Shown here: positions 6,297 to 14,824 of the stretch, one piece after another
Layout of the letters: every line of letters begins with the position of its first letter
Numbering within the stretch: position 1 is the first letter of the stretch
Source of the DNA: an uncultured Clostridia bacterium
GTDB taxonomy: Bacteria > Bacillota > Clostridia > UBA1381
DNA: 23,777 nucleotides
Assembly: GCA_934462945.1 (NCBI GenBank)
Contig: CAKSJF010000038.1
Location: 1-23,777 of the forward strand
Direction of reading: 5' to 3'
Position numbers and translations under genes: made by a program
The notes under the pieces: model-generated
The model's database searches: none
What the model was told of the DNA's origin: nothing
What the model saw: the letters and a program-made list of their open reading frames with translations, nothing else

Positions 6297-9200
6297 ATGA
6301 GCTTAAGGGCAAAGAAAATAATTTCGGTTTTTCTGATGACGGCAATGCTGTTTTCTCTTTCCGGAATCCCTGTTTTGGGAGAAGAAGCGGAAGCAAGCGG
6401 ACAGGAAAAAACGGAAAGTGTCTCGTTGATGTCAGCGACTGCATCGGTTGAGGGAGAGGGAACGGTTGAACATCCGTATTTAATTAAAACTGAGGCGGAT
6501 TTGTTCGCTCTTGCAAATGAGGAGCTTACAAACGCTTTGAGTGCAAATTATGAACTGCAAAATGATATTACGGTAACAGCAACCACCTGGGTTCCTATTG
6601 GAAATGATACGGCTTTTTCGGGTCATTTTGACGGAAACGGCTATACGGTATCCGGTGTTGTGCTTGAGGGAAGCGGATATCAGTATACTGGATTTTTTGG
6701 AAAGAACAGCGGCTTGATTGAAAATTTAACGGTTGATGTTACATTTTCAGCCAGTAAACAGCTTGGCGGCTTGGCAGCACATAGCACAGGCACAATCCGG
6801 AATTGTCTGACAAAGGGTACGTTGACGAGTACCTCGAATTTGGTCGGCGGTCTGGTCGGTGAAAATTATAACGGCGCAATTATCGCGTCGGGTTCTGCTG
6901 CGACCGTAACTGGAGGAAGTTATGTCGGCGGTTTGGTTGGTCGGAATCATTTTTATTATGGAGCAGGAGATGCCGCTCTGATTAATTGCTATGCCCAGGG
7001 AAACGTGACCGGGAGCGATCATGTCGGCGGTTTGGTTGGATATAATTATAGCGAAAGTGGAAACGGTACCGCATTTATCAGACACTGCTATGCCGCCGGA
7101 AAGGTGAATGACGGTGAGGGAGCAGGTCTTGTCGGCAGCAATAACGGACGTGTTTACAATTCCTACTATCGCTCCATCAATACCGGTAATTTGATTGGTT
7201 ATTCCGTTTCTACAACCGAGATGAAAAAACAGGACACATTCTATATGTGGGACTTTGACCACGTTTGGGAAATCAGCGGAAACTATCCGGTGATTCATCT
7301 CAGAGGGGCACAGGAAGAGGTATCTTTTCAGGGGGACGGAAGTGCAGCAAATCCATATCTGATCGAAACAGAGGAGCAATTGGCACAGCTGGCTCACAGT
7401 GCGGCATATATGGGAAGTGCGAATCAGTCTTATTGTTATCAGCTTGCAAATGACATCACCGTCACAGCAAAATTCTGGACGCCGATTGGTGAATACGCAA
7501 GCTTTCATGGAACTTTTGACGGAAACGGACATACCATATCCGGTGTAAAAACCTCCGGGACAAATTATCAGTATGTCGGTCTTTTCGGAGTGAATGACGG
7601 AACAATTAAAAATCTGACGGTCAACGGTAATGTAAGCGGTCAGAACAATGTCGGTGTTTTAACAGGCGTTAACCGGGGTACGGTTGAAAATTGTGTTACC
7701 AAAGGCAGTGTAACGGGGACCTCCAATTTTGCCGGCGGTATCGCAGGGGAAAACTACAACGGAACAATCAGTGCATCGGGTTCAACCGCAGTTATTACCG
7801 GAGGAAATTATGTCGGCGGCTTGGTTGGGCGGAATCACTTTTACTATGGGAGCGGAGATGCTGCCATTACCAATTGTTATGCGCAGGGTAATGTGACCGG
7901 AAGCAGTCAGGTCGGCGGCTTGGTCGGATATAATTATGGCGAAAGCGGAAACGGTACGGCAGTGATCCGGAATTGTTATGTTGCCGGAAAGGTAAACGAC
8001 GGTGAGGGAGCAGGACTTGTCTGCAGCAACAACGGACGTGTTTATAATTCCTACTATCGCTCAACCAATACCGGTAATTTAACAGGTTTTTCTGTCTCTG
8101 TCACAGATCTGAAAAAACAGGATACGTTTTATATGTGGGACTTTGACCACATCTGGGAAATGAACGGTAGCTATCCCTATATCAATGTCAGAGGAGAAAC
8201 ACCCAAAATCACGTTTGAGGGTGACGGTGATATCGAGAGTCCGTACTATGTGGAAACAGAAGAACAATTATATGCGCTTGCAGCGGGAGAAGCAAAAACA
8301 GGTTCTAAAATTTGCTATCAGCTTGCAAATGATATTACTGTTACCGCAAAATTCTGGATGCCGATTGGAGAATATGACAGCTTTGTCGGTATTTTTGACG
8401 GAGACGGACATACCATATCGGGTATCAAAACTTCCGGAACAAATTATCAGTATATCGGTCTTTTCGGAGTGAATGACGGAACGATTCAGAATCTGACAGT
8501 TCAGGGAGATGTAAGCGGTCAGAATACGGTCGGTGTTTTGACAGGTCTCAACCGTGGTACAATCGAAAATTGTACCACCGAGGGTACGGCTGCTGCTGCC
8601 TCTAACTTTGCCGGCGGTATCGCAGGTGAAAATTACAACGGAACAATCAGCACGTCGGGTTCAACCGCGGCTGTCACTGGAAGCGGTTATGTCGGCGGCT
8701 TGGTTGGCAGGAATCACTTTTACTATGGGAGCGGAGACGCCGCTCTGATCAATTGCTATGCACAGGGCGATGTGACAGGAAGTCGTTATGTTGGCGGTTT
8801 AGTCGGACATAATTATGGTGAAAGCGGAAGCGGTACAGTGGTCATCCGAAACTGTTATGCCGCCGGAAAAGTAAATGACGGTGCGGGAGCAGGACTTGTC
8901 GACAGTAATAACGGACGGATTTATAATTCTTACTATAATGGCGAAAATAACAGCCAGAACAATGTCAATTATAAAAACGGATATCCGGTGTCATTAGAGG
9001 AGCTTGCTTCTCCTGCAACCTTTTATATGTGGGACTTTGATTATATTTGGGAGGTAAATGGCAGTTATCCGTATATCAACGTCAGAGGAGAGACGCCGAA
9101 AATTGAATTTGAGGGTGACGGTGACAGCGATATCCCATACTATGTGGAAACAGAAGAACAGCTATATGCACTTGCAATGGGAGAAGCAAAAACCGGCTCT

Positions 9201-11162
9201 AAAATATATTATCAGCTGGCAAATGATATTGCAATCACCGCAAAATTCTGGATGCCGATTGGAGAATATGACAGCTTTGTCGGTATTTTTGACGGAAATG
9301 GACATACCATATCGGGTGTCAGAATCTCGGATACAAACTACCAGTATATCGGACTTTTCGGATGCAGCGACGGAACGATTCAAAATCTGACGGTTCAGGG
9401 AGATGTAAGCGGTCAAAACCATGTCGGTATTTTGATAGGCAATAACCGGGGGACAATTGAAAATTGTCTCACCGAGGGTACGGCTGCCGGTGCAGTTAAC
9501 TTGATCGGCGGTCTTGCAGGGGAAAACTATAACGGTACAATCAGTACATCAGGCTCGACCGCAGCGGTTTCCGGGAGCGGCTATGTAGGCGGTCTGGTTG
9601 GCCGAAACCATTTTTACTACGGTGATCGCAATGCAGCAATTACAAATTGCTATGCGCATGGAGATGTAACCGCAACCGGTTATGCCGGCGGCTTGGTTGG
9701 ATATAACTATTATGAAGGCGGTAGCTATACAACGGCAATTCAGTATTGCTATTCCATTGGCGCAGTCACAGGCAGCAGATCAACGGGCGGAATTGTCGGA
9801 GAAAATAACGGGGTTGTCACCGCGTCATACTATAACTCTGAAACCTCCGGACAGACTGATACGGTAAAGGGTACTCCGGTAACGACAGCTGACATGAAAG
9901 TGAGCAGTACATACACAGGATGGAACTTTAACCAAACATGGGCAATGTCTGAAAATGTTTATGACGGTTACCCATACCTACAAGCAATCATACCGGTTGA
10001 AAGGGTCGCAGTGACCGGAATTTCGCTTAAATCCTCAACCCTTTCTCTGGTTGAGGGAAGCAAAGAGACATTAACTGCAACGGTGATACCGGAGAATGCA
10101 ACCAACAAGGAGGTCGTCTGGAAATCCTCCAACACGGCGGCAGCTACTGTATCAGACGGAATTGTGACTGCAAAAAAACCGGGCACGGCGATCATTACAG
10201 CAACGACAGCAGATGGAGGATATACTGCAAGCTGTACAGTTACGGTAACGGCAAAAGAGGCAGAGGTTGTTTCTGTTACCGGAATCACGCTGAATCAGTC
10301 GGCGGTAAGCCTTGAACAGGGAAAAACCGAAACACTGATTGCAACCGTTATGCCGGAAAATGCAACCAATCAGTCGGTTGCCTGGAGTTCCTCAGAAGCA
10401 AGCGTTGCCAGCGTCCAAAACGGAGTTGTCACAGCGTTGCAGGCAGGAACAACAGTCATCACAGCAACCACAGCTGACGGTGAATATACCGCAAGCTGCG
10501 AAATCACGGTTACCGAAAAAACAGTTGATGAAAATGCTCCAACTATTCAAATTAAAAAAGTGAAAGCAAGACCTGGGAATGAGGTGGATGTTGTAATCGA
10601 ACTGGAGAAGAACACCGGTTTTGCTGATCTGGGAATTGAGGTTGGATATCCGCAGGATGTGATGACGCTTACTAATGTAACCCCTGATTCCAATGTCGGC
10701 GGCACATTTACCCCGGCGCAGACCTATACCGTCAATCCGTTTAATATGGGATGGGCTAGTGGAGTAAATATCACCTATAACGGCAGCTTGGCAACCTTGA
10801 CTTTTGAAGTTGCTGATGACGCAGCAGACGGCTTTTACCCGATTACCCTTGATTACTACAAGGGCAGAGACGGAAATTATGTTGACGGTGATGATGTCAA
10901 TTATGATGAAAATGAGCAGGCAGTAGGATTTGTGTATATCAGCGGCGGCATTGTTGTGGCAAGCTATATCCCGGGCGATATCAACGGTGACGAAAAAGTC
11001 AATAACAAGGATGCAACCGCACTTCTTCGCTATCTTGCAGGCTGGGATGTGGACGGTATTAACACCGACGCCCTGGATACCGATGGAAGCGGAATGGTGA
11101 ATAACAAGGATGCGACCCATCTGTTGCGCTATCTTGCAGGATGGTCGGTAACGTTACACTGA
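6297..11162 (+). CDS. Giant secreted GLUG-repeat protein with Big_2, cohesin and dockerin domains
   Basis: This 1621-residue protein begins with a signal peptide (K6-K7, a hydrophobic stretch 8-27, likely cleavage near G28). Four ~296-residue GLUG-type modules follow (51-342, 343-638, 639-936, 937-1234), rich in GGLVG-x-N and predicted to form beta-helix or beta-solenoid rods. Two Big_2 Ig-like domains (1235-1318, 1325-1406) lead to a cohesin (about 1412-1554) and a C-terminal type I dockerin (1558-1618). There is no LPxTG motif, SLH domain or catalytic domain. GAAGGGGG lies 8 nt before the chosen start, and an out-of-frame ATG at 6293 was not used. The next gene encodes a related cohesin. 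I infer an extracellular scaffold or adhesin; the ligand is unknown. Confidence 0.9.
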   Translation: MSLRAKKIISVFLMTAMLFSLSGIPVLGEEAEASGQEKTESVSLMSATASVEGEGTVEHPYLIKTEADLFALANEELTNALSANYELQNDITVTATTWVPIGNDTAFSGHFDGNGYTVSGVVLEGSGYQYTGFFGKNSGLIENLTVDVTFSASKQLGGLAAHSTGTIRNCLTKGTLTSTSNLVGGLVGENYNGAIIASGSAATVTGGSYVGGLVGRNHFYYGAGDAALINCYAQGNVTGSDHVGGLVGYNYSESGNGTAFIRHCYAAGKVNDGEGAGLVGSNNGRVYNSYYRSINTGNLIGYSVSTTEMKKQDTFYMWDFDHVWEISGNYPVIHLRGAQEEVSFQGDGSAANPYLIETEEQLAQLAHSAAYMGSANQSYCYQLANDITVTAKFWTPIGEYASFHGTFDGNGHTISGVKTSGTNYQYVGLFGVNDGTIKNLTVNGNVSGQNNVGVLTGVNRGTVENCVTKGSVTGTSNFAGGIAGENYNGTISASGSTAVITGGNYVGGLVGRNHFYYGSGDAAITNCYAQGNVTGSSQVGGLVGYNYGESGNGTAVIRNCYVAGKVNDGEGAGLVCSNNGRVYNSYYRSTNTGNLTGFSVSVTDLKKQDTFYMWDFDHIWEMNGSYPYINVRGETPKITFEGDGDIESPYYVETEEQLYALAAGEAKTGSKICYQLANDITVTAKFWMPIGEYDSFVGIFDGDGHTISGIKTSGTNYQYIGLFGVNDGTIQNLTVQGDVSGQNTVGVLTGLNRGTIENCTTEGTAAAASNFAGGIAGENYNGTISTSGSTAAVTGSGYVGGLVGRNHFYYGSGDAALINCYAQGDVTGSRYVGGLVGHNYGESGSGTVVIRNCYAAGKVNDGAGAGLVDSNNGRIYNSYYNGENNSQNNVNYKNGYPVSLEELASPATFYMWDFDYIWEVNGSYPYINVRGETPKIEFEGDGDSDIPYYVETEEQLYALAMGEAKTGSKIYYQLANDIAITAKFWMPIGEYDSFVGIFDGNGHTISGVRISDTNYQYIGLFGCSDGTIQNLTVQGDVSGQNHVGILIGNNRGTIENCLTEGTAAGAVNLIGGLAGENYNGTISTSGSTAAVSGSGYVGGLVGRNHFYYGDRNAAITNCYAHGDVTATGYAGGLVGYNYYEGGSYTTAIQYCYSIGAVTGSRSTGGIVGENNGVVTASYYNSETSGQTDTVKGTPVTTADMKVSSTYTGWNFNQTWAMSENVYDGYPYLQAIIPVERVAVTGISLKSSTLSLVEGSKETLTATVIPENATNKEVVWKSSNTAAATVSDGIVTAKKPGTAIITATTADGGYTASCTVTVTAKEAEVVSVTGITLNQSAVSLEQGKTETLIATVMPENATNQSVAWSSSEASVASVQNGVVTALQAGTTVITATTADGEYTASCEITVTEKTVDENAPTIQIKKVKARPGNEVDVVIELEKNTGFADLGIEVGYPQDVMTLTNVTPDSNVGGTFTPAQTYTVNPFNMGWASGVNITYNGSLATLTFEVADDAADGFYPITLDYYKGRDGNYVDGDDVNYDENEQAVGFVYISGGIVVASYIPGDINGDEKVNNKDATALLRYLAGWDVDGINTDALDTDGSGMVNNKDATHLLRYLAGWSVTLH
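6447..7322 (+). repeat. GLUG module 1
   Basis: This module encodes residues 51-342. It opens with VEGEGTVEHPYLIKTEADL, runs through W-V-P-I-G and F-D-G-N-G-x-T-V-S-G, then GLUG units (GGLVGENYNG, GGLVGRNHFYYG, GGLVGYNYSE), and closes with FYMWDFDHVWE. It is the most diverged of the four copies. Confidence 0.85.
7323..8210 (+). repeat. GLUG module 2
   Basis: This module encodes residues 343-638. It repeats the order seen in module 1: SFQGDG opening, NPYLIETEEQL, W-T-P-I-G-E, F-D-G-N-G-H-T-I-S-G, GGLVGRNHFYYG, and FYMWDFDHIWE closing. An unusual cysteine replaces glycine in GLVCSNNG (573-580). Confidence 0.85.
8211..9104 (+). repeat. GLUG module 3
   Basis: This module encodes residues 639-936. 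It begins TFEGDGD and ends with a short Asn-rich insert (ENNSQNNVNYKNG, 883-895) before FYMWDFDYIWE. A 60-bp stretch (8343-8402) is identical in DNA to 9237-9296 in module 4, which indicates recent duplication or gene conversion. Confidence 0.85.
9105..9998 (+). repeat. GLUG module 4
   Basis: This module encodes residues 937-1234. It closely matches module 3 at its start. Its end departs from the other copies: FYMWDFD is replaced by YTGWNFNQTWAM followed by GYPYLQ, the more usual end of GLUG arrays, consistent with it being the ancestral terminal unit. Confidence 0.85.
9999..10514 (+). other. Two tandem Big_2 Ig-like domains
   Basis: Residues 1235-1318 and 1325-1406 each follow the Big_2 order V-x-V-T-G-I-x-L, G-x-x-x-T-L-x-A-T-V-x-P-E-N-A-T-N, V-W-x-S-S, G-x-V-T-A and A-T-T-A-D-G-x-Y-T-A-S-C. 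The two copies are very alike and probably act as spacers between the GLUG rod and the cohesin. Confidence 0.9.
10530..10958 (+). other. Cohesin domain of the large protein
   Basis: Residues about 1412-1554 match the cohesin beta-sandwich: P-T-I-x-I opening, A-R-P-G-N-E-V-D-V-V-I strand, NTGFADLGIEVGYPQDVMTL, then LATLTFEVADDAADGFYPI and the closing GGIVV strand. By hand alignment over 116 positions it is about 70% identical to the cohesin at 11177-11935. Confidence 0.85.
10968..11150 (+). other. Type I dockerin
   Basis: Residues 1558-1618 contain two F-hand calcium loops, DINGDEKVNNKD (D1561, N1563, D1565, D1572) and DTDGSGMVNNKD (D1594, D1596, S1598, D1605). Each is followed by the same helix A-T-x-L-L-R-Y-L-A-G-W. 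The near-perfect internal duplication is typical of dockerins that can bind a cohesin in two orientations. Confidence 0.93.
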
Positions 11163-11176
11163 TGGGGGGAATTGCT

Positions 11177-11935
11177 ATGCAGAAAAAAATCAGAGTATTC
11201 CTTTTCCTGGCGGTGATGTTGTTTCATATATGCGCAGCTCCGGCATTTGCCGGAACTGCTCCTGTCGTTACGGTTGGAAACGCAGAGGGCAGTGCAGGAG
11301 ATACGGTAAAAATTCCGGTTATCCTTAGCGGAAACACCGGTTTTGCCAATCTGGGAATCGAAATTGGATACAATCCGGATGTTATGATGCTCAAAAATGT
11401 TACGTCTGACTCGAAGGTTGGGGGTATGTTCACTCCGGCACAGACCTATAATGTTCGTCCGTATAATATGGATTGGAACAGTACTGTCAATCTTACCTAT
11501 AACGGCGTTCTGGCAACCTTGACCTTTGAAATCGCCGGCAGTGCCGCAGACGGCACATATCCGGTTACAGTTGATTACTATAAGGGCAGAGATGGAAATT
11601 ATACGGATGGCAATGATGTCAACTATGATGAAAATTATCAATCTTTGGGACTTCAATATGTGAACGGAGGAGTGACTGTAAAATCAAGCGCCGGCAACTC
11701 CATGGTTGTCAGCGGCGATTCACCGTTGACCGTAAAGCTTACCGGAGATACAAATGTAGGAATTGTTTATGCAGCCATCTATGATGCAAATGGAAAGCTG
11801 GAGTATATCAAACAGTATCCGGCAGCAGAGTTCATCCAACTTGAGTATAATGCAGAAATCGGCGCATATATTAAAGTTATGTGGTGGGATGGTAATATGA
11901 ATCCTATGTGTGAGGCGCAGACGCTCTCACTATAA
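11177..11935 (+). CDS. Secreted cohesin-domain protein
   Basis: This 252-residue secreted protein has a signal peptide with an A-F-A cleavage site before G26. It has one cohesin domain (about 30-168) and a C-terminal beta-rich module (about 176-252). That module, with V-Y-A-A-I-Y-D-A-N-G-K-L and K-V-M-W-W-D-G-N-M-N-P-M-C-E-A, resembles small accessory domains common in secreted proteins of gut Clostridia. No dockerin, SLH domain, sortase signal or enzyme domain is visible. The start at 11177 was chosen for GGGGGG just upstream and for the signal peptide; an ATG at 11141 lies inside the preceding gene. Only 14 bp separate the genes, so they are very likely co-transcribed. I infer it caps or links dockerin-bearing partners, but this is untested. 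Confidence 0.88.
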   Translation: MQKKIRVFLFLAVMLFHICAAPAFAGTAPVVTVGNAEGSAGDTVKIPVILSGNTGFANLGIEIGYNPDVMMLKNVTSDSKVGGMFTPAQTYNVRPYNMDWNSTVNLTYNGVLATLTFEIAGSAADGTYPVTVDYYKGRDGNYTDGNDVNYDENYQSLGLQYVNGGVTVKSSAGNSMVVSGDSPLTVKLTGDTNVGIVYAAIYDANGKLEYIKQYPAAEFIQLEYNAEIGAYIKVMWWDGNMNPMCEAQTLSL

Positions 11936-11936
11936 A

Positions 11937-11970
11937 TAAAAGGCTTGCCGGAAACGCGGCAAGCCTTTTA
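11937..11970. terminator. Bidirectional intrinsic terminator between cohesin gene and trkH
   Basis: A perfect 14-bp stem (11937-11950 with 11957-11970) encloses a 6-nt GAAACG loop. A and T runs at the stem base provide U-tracts in both directions. It ends the convergent cohesin and trkH transcripts. Confidence 0.93.
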
Positions 11971-11978
11971 TCGTTATT

Positions 11979-13415
11979 TTATTTTTTCCAGGTGTAGGGC
12001 GAGAATAAAATCAGAATCGGGAAAATTTCTAATCGTCCTGCTAACATGTTAAAGGACATCACATATTTCGACAGATCAGAAAGCGCTGAAAAATTTCTCG
12101 TTGGTCCGAATGAATCCAGTCCCGGACCGATGTTATTAATCGCAGTGGCAACTGCGGTAAAATTCTCGGTAAAATTAAAGTTATCCAGACTGATAATCAG
12201 AATGGAGGCGATAAAAATGGCGGCATATGCGGCAATAAACACGTTAATGGATCGAATGGTTTCGTGCTCAATCATCCGGTTGTCCATTGTGATTTTATGG
12301 GTACTTCTCGGATGTGCCGTCAGTTTCAGCTCCTTTACGATACTCTTTAAAAGAATCATGATTCTGGAAACCTTAATACCGCCGCCGGTACTGCCGGCGC
12401 ATGCGCCTACAAACATCAGAACAACCAGGATGGTTTTTGAAAAGCTCGGCCATAAGTCAAAGTCTACTGTGGCATAGCCGGTTGTCGTGATAATCGAGGC
12501 AACCTGAAAGGCGCTATGCTTCAGCGCTGTCCAGATGCTTGGAAACTGCGGCGCAATATTAATCCAAATCCCCACGGTTGCAAAAAGCACAATTCCCAAA
12601 TAAAAACGCAACTCATCCGAATGAATAAATTCCTTGAATTTCCGGAGCAGGAGCAGGTAGTAAAGCGAGAAGTTTACGCCGAATAACAGCATAAACACGG
12701 TGATCACATTCTGACAGTAGGTGGAATAGTCCGCCATACCGCTGTTCCGGACAGCAAAGCCGCCTGTGCCGGCTGTTCCGAAAGAAATTGTAATCGCGTC
12801 AAAGAGCGGCATTTTTCCGAGCAGCAGAAGAATTATTTCCAAAAAGGTCATCACAGTGTAGATTTCATAAAGAATTTTTGCACTGGAACGGATTTTCGGA
12901 ACTAACTTACTAATCGACGGCCCGGGACTTTCTGCCTTAATCAGATAGAGATTCCCACCGCCGGAAAGCGGAAGAATCGCCACTAAAAAGACCAATACCC
13001 CCATACCGCCGATCCAGTGGGTGAAACTGCGCCAAAAGAGCATGCTTTTTGGCAGCGCCTCCACATCAGTTAAAATCGACGCACCGGTGGTGGTAAAACC
13101 GGAAACGGTTTCAAAAAACGCGTCAGCAAAACGCGGAATAGCGCCGGAGAGAATAAAGGGCAGACAGCCGAAGATACTCATCACAATCCAGCTCAGCGCC
13201 ACAATCACAAACCCCTCCTTGGCATAGATGGATTTGTTTTTCGGAGGACGGCGCGTTAAGAGTACGCCGGCAAACAGGCAGACAGCGATGCAGGCTGCAA
13301 ACACCATGGCGCATGGCTCCTGATAGATCAACGCGCATACAAGCGGCAAAAGCATGCAGACGGCCTCAAAGTTCAAAACCCAGCCTAAGGTATGCAAAAC
13401 AATTTTATAATTCAT
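11979..13415 (-). CDS. trkH: TrkH-family potassium uptake channel subunit
   Basis: This 478-residue integral membrane protein forms the K+-conducting pore of the Trk/Ktr system. The four pore-loop repeats of the superfamily are visible: GFTTTGAS (106-113), GTAGTGGF (213-220), TTTGY (310-314) and NNIGPG (427-432). Each carries a selectivity-filter glycine and is surrounded by hydrophobic helices. The intracellular GGGNLY and GSTGGGIKVSR (341-351) regions are also typical. The start lies 5 bp after the trkA stop and has only a weak GA-rich ribosome site, so translation is probably coupled to trkA. It could be called KtrB by some schemes. The long ~480-residue form and a two-RCK-domain partner favour Trk. 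Confidence 0.94.
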   Translation of the reverse strand: MNYKIVLHTLGWVLNFEAVCMLLPLVCALIYQEPCAMVFAACIAVCLFAGVLLTRRPPKNKSIYAKEGFVIVALSWIVMSIFGCLPFILSGAIPRFADAFFETVSGFTTTGASILTDVEALPKSMLFWRSFTHWIGGMGVLVFLVAILPLSGGGNLYLIKAESPGPSISKLVPKIRSSAKILYEIYTVMTFLEIILLLLGKMPLFDAITISFGTAGTGGFAVRNSGMADYSTYCQNVITVFMLLFGVNFSLYYLLLLRKFKEFIHSDELRFYLGIVLFATVGIWINIAPQFPSIWTALKHSAFQVASIITTTGYATVDFDLWPSFSKTILVVLMFVGACAGSTGGGIKVSRIMILLKSIVKELKLTAHPRSTHKITMDNRMIEHETIRSINVFIAAYAAIFIASILIISLDNFNFTENFTAVATAINNIGPGLDSFGPTRNFSALSDLSKYVMSFNMLAGRLEIFPILILFSPYTWKK

Positions 13416-13420
13416 CTGGT

Positions 13421-14785
13421 TTACTTCTTTCTTAAAATATCGTCAAAATCCTGCGCCCCGGTATTGGTCGTTACCACAATAACGGTATCGCCCGGCAGAA
13501 TTACATCTTTTCCGCGCGGTGTGAGAATTGTACCGTTCCGGTTAATGCAGGCAATCAGAACGTTTTCCTTTAACGGCAGCTCCTCAATGGCAATATGAGC
13601 AGCAGGAGAACCCTCCTGAATATGAAATTCCAGAGCCTCTGCCTTTCCGTCTAAAATTACATGCATCGTCTCAATTTCGCTCCCGTAGGAATTTTTCTTG
13701 GCGCGCACAAATTTCACGATATGCTCAGCGGTAATGTTTTTCGGATAGATAATTGTGTCTAAGCCTAAATTGCTGACCACATCATCATAAGCAATCCGGT
13801 TTACCTTGGTAATTTGCTTTCCGTTCATCTGACTTTTTGCAAAGAGGGAAAGAAGAATGTTTTCCTCGTCAATATTGGTCAGAGCAACAAAGGATTCCGC
13901 ATATTCAATTCCTTCTTCTAAAAGCACTCTGGTTTCCGAGCCGTCAGCATTGATAATCGTTGCTTTCGGTAAGAGCTGACAAAGCGCTTCGCAGCGTTTT
14001 TCGTCCTGTTCGATAATTTTTACATGAATTCCTGTCTGTAAAAGTTTTTTTGCAAGATAATAGCCGGTAGCGCCGCCGCCGACAATAATGGTATCCTTCA
14101 CGCGGTTGGTTTTGATACCGATTTTTTTAAAAAAGTATGCGGCATTTTGCGGTGCGGCAACAATGCTAATCAGGTCGCCGCTTTTTAAAACAAAATTACC
14201 GCCAGGAATAAAGGCGTCCTCTCCGCGCTCTACACCGCAGACTAAAACATCACAGTTGAGCTTGGCGCTGAGATTGGCAATTGCCAGATTGTCTAAAACA
14301 GATTCCTGCGGAATCCGGAATTTTAAAATTTCTACCCGTCCCTTTGCAAAGGTGTCGATCTGAATCGCAGTCGGAAAGCGAAGCACTCTTGCAATCTCAT
14401 CGGCGGCTGTTTCTTCGGGGTTAATAATCATAGCAAGCCCCAAATCGTCCTTTACCAGGCTGATTTCCCTGCTGTATTCTGGCTTGCGCACCCGGGCAAT
14501 CGTCTGACAGTTTCCTGCTTTTTTTGCAATCAGACAGGTCAGGAGGTTCAATTCGTCCGAACCGGTGACTGCAATCAGAATGTCTGCATTTTCAATTCCT
14601 GCCTCGGTGAGCGTTTCGAGGCTTGCGCCGCTTCCCACAACTCCCATCACGTCGTACTGATTGATGGTATCCTGCACCACCTGATAACGCGGATCGATGA
14701 CGGTGATATTCTGACCGCCCTCATGATTCAGCTGTTCTGCGAGCTTTTGCCCAACCTTGCCGCAGCCGGCAATAATAATATTCAT
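13421..14785 (-). CDS. trkA: Trk potassium uptake system NAD-binding peripheral subunit
   Basis: This 454-residue cytoplasmic protein gates TrkH in response to nucleotides. It has two RCK units in tandem. The first Rossmann fold has GCGKVG (7-12) and an acidic D31 after the second strand. The second has GGGATG (236-241) with E259 in the equivalent position. Each is followed by an RCK_C (TrkA_C) domain, around 145-215 and about 375-450, ending in D-V-I-L-P-G-D-T-V-I-V-V. The double arrangement is that of classical TrkA rather than the ~220-residue KtrA. The start at 14785 follows AGAAAGGA. The pair trkA-trkH is expressed from the consensus promoter at 14825-14853 on the minus strand. Confidence 0.95.
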   Translation of the reverse strand: MNIIIAGCGKVGQKLAEQLNHEGGQNITVIDPRYQVVQDTINQYDVMGVVGSGASLETLTEAGIENADILIAVTGSDELNLLTCLIAKKAGNCQTIARVRKPEYSREISLVKDDLGLAMIINPEETAADEIARVLRFPTAIQIDTFAKGRVEILKFRIPQESVLDNLAIANLSAKLNCDVLVCGVERGEDAFIPGGNFVLKSGDLISIVAAPQNAAYFFKKIGIKTNRVKDTIIVGGGATGYYLAKKLLQTGIHVKIIEQDEKRCEALCQLLPKATIINADGSETRVLLEEGIEYAESFVALTNIDEENILLSLFAKSQMNGKQITKVNRIAYDDVVSNLGLDTIIYPKNITAEHIVKFVRAKKNSYGSEIETMHVILDGKAEALEFHIQEGSPAAHIAIEELPLKENVLIACINRNGTILTPRGKDVILPGDTVIVVTTNTGAQDFDDILRKK

Positions 14786-14824
14786 AGCTTGTTCCTTTCT
14801 CGTTTATGTGATAGAATCGAACTC

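Noticed and set aside
6200..6451. Small plus-strand frame overlapping the start of the GLUG gene
   Set aside because: It overlaps the signal-peptide coding region in another frame, and its composition is not protein-like. The ATG at 6293 also belongs to this frame.
6747..7532. Long minus-strand frame opposite the GLUG modules
   Set aside because: It is a by-product of repetitive, compositionally biased coding sequence on the plus strand. No ribosome site or recognisable domain was seen.
6447..9998. CRISPR array or transposon interpretation of the repeats
   Set aside because: Repeats are ~890 bp, in frame, and encode similar beta-rich modules. There are no short repeats with unique spacers, no transposase and no terminal inverted repeats.
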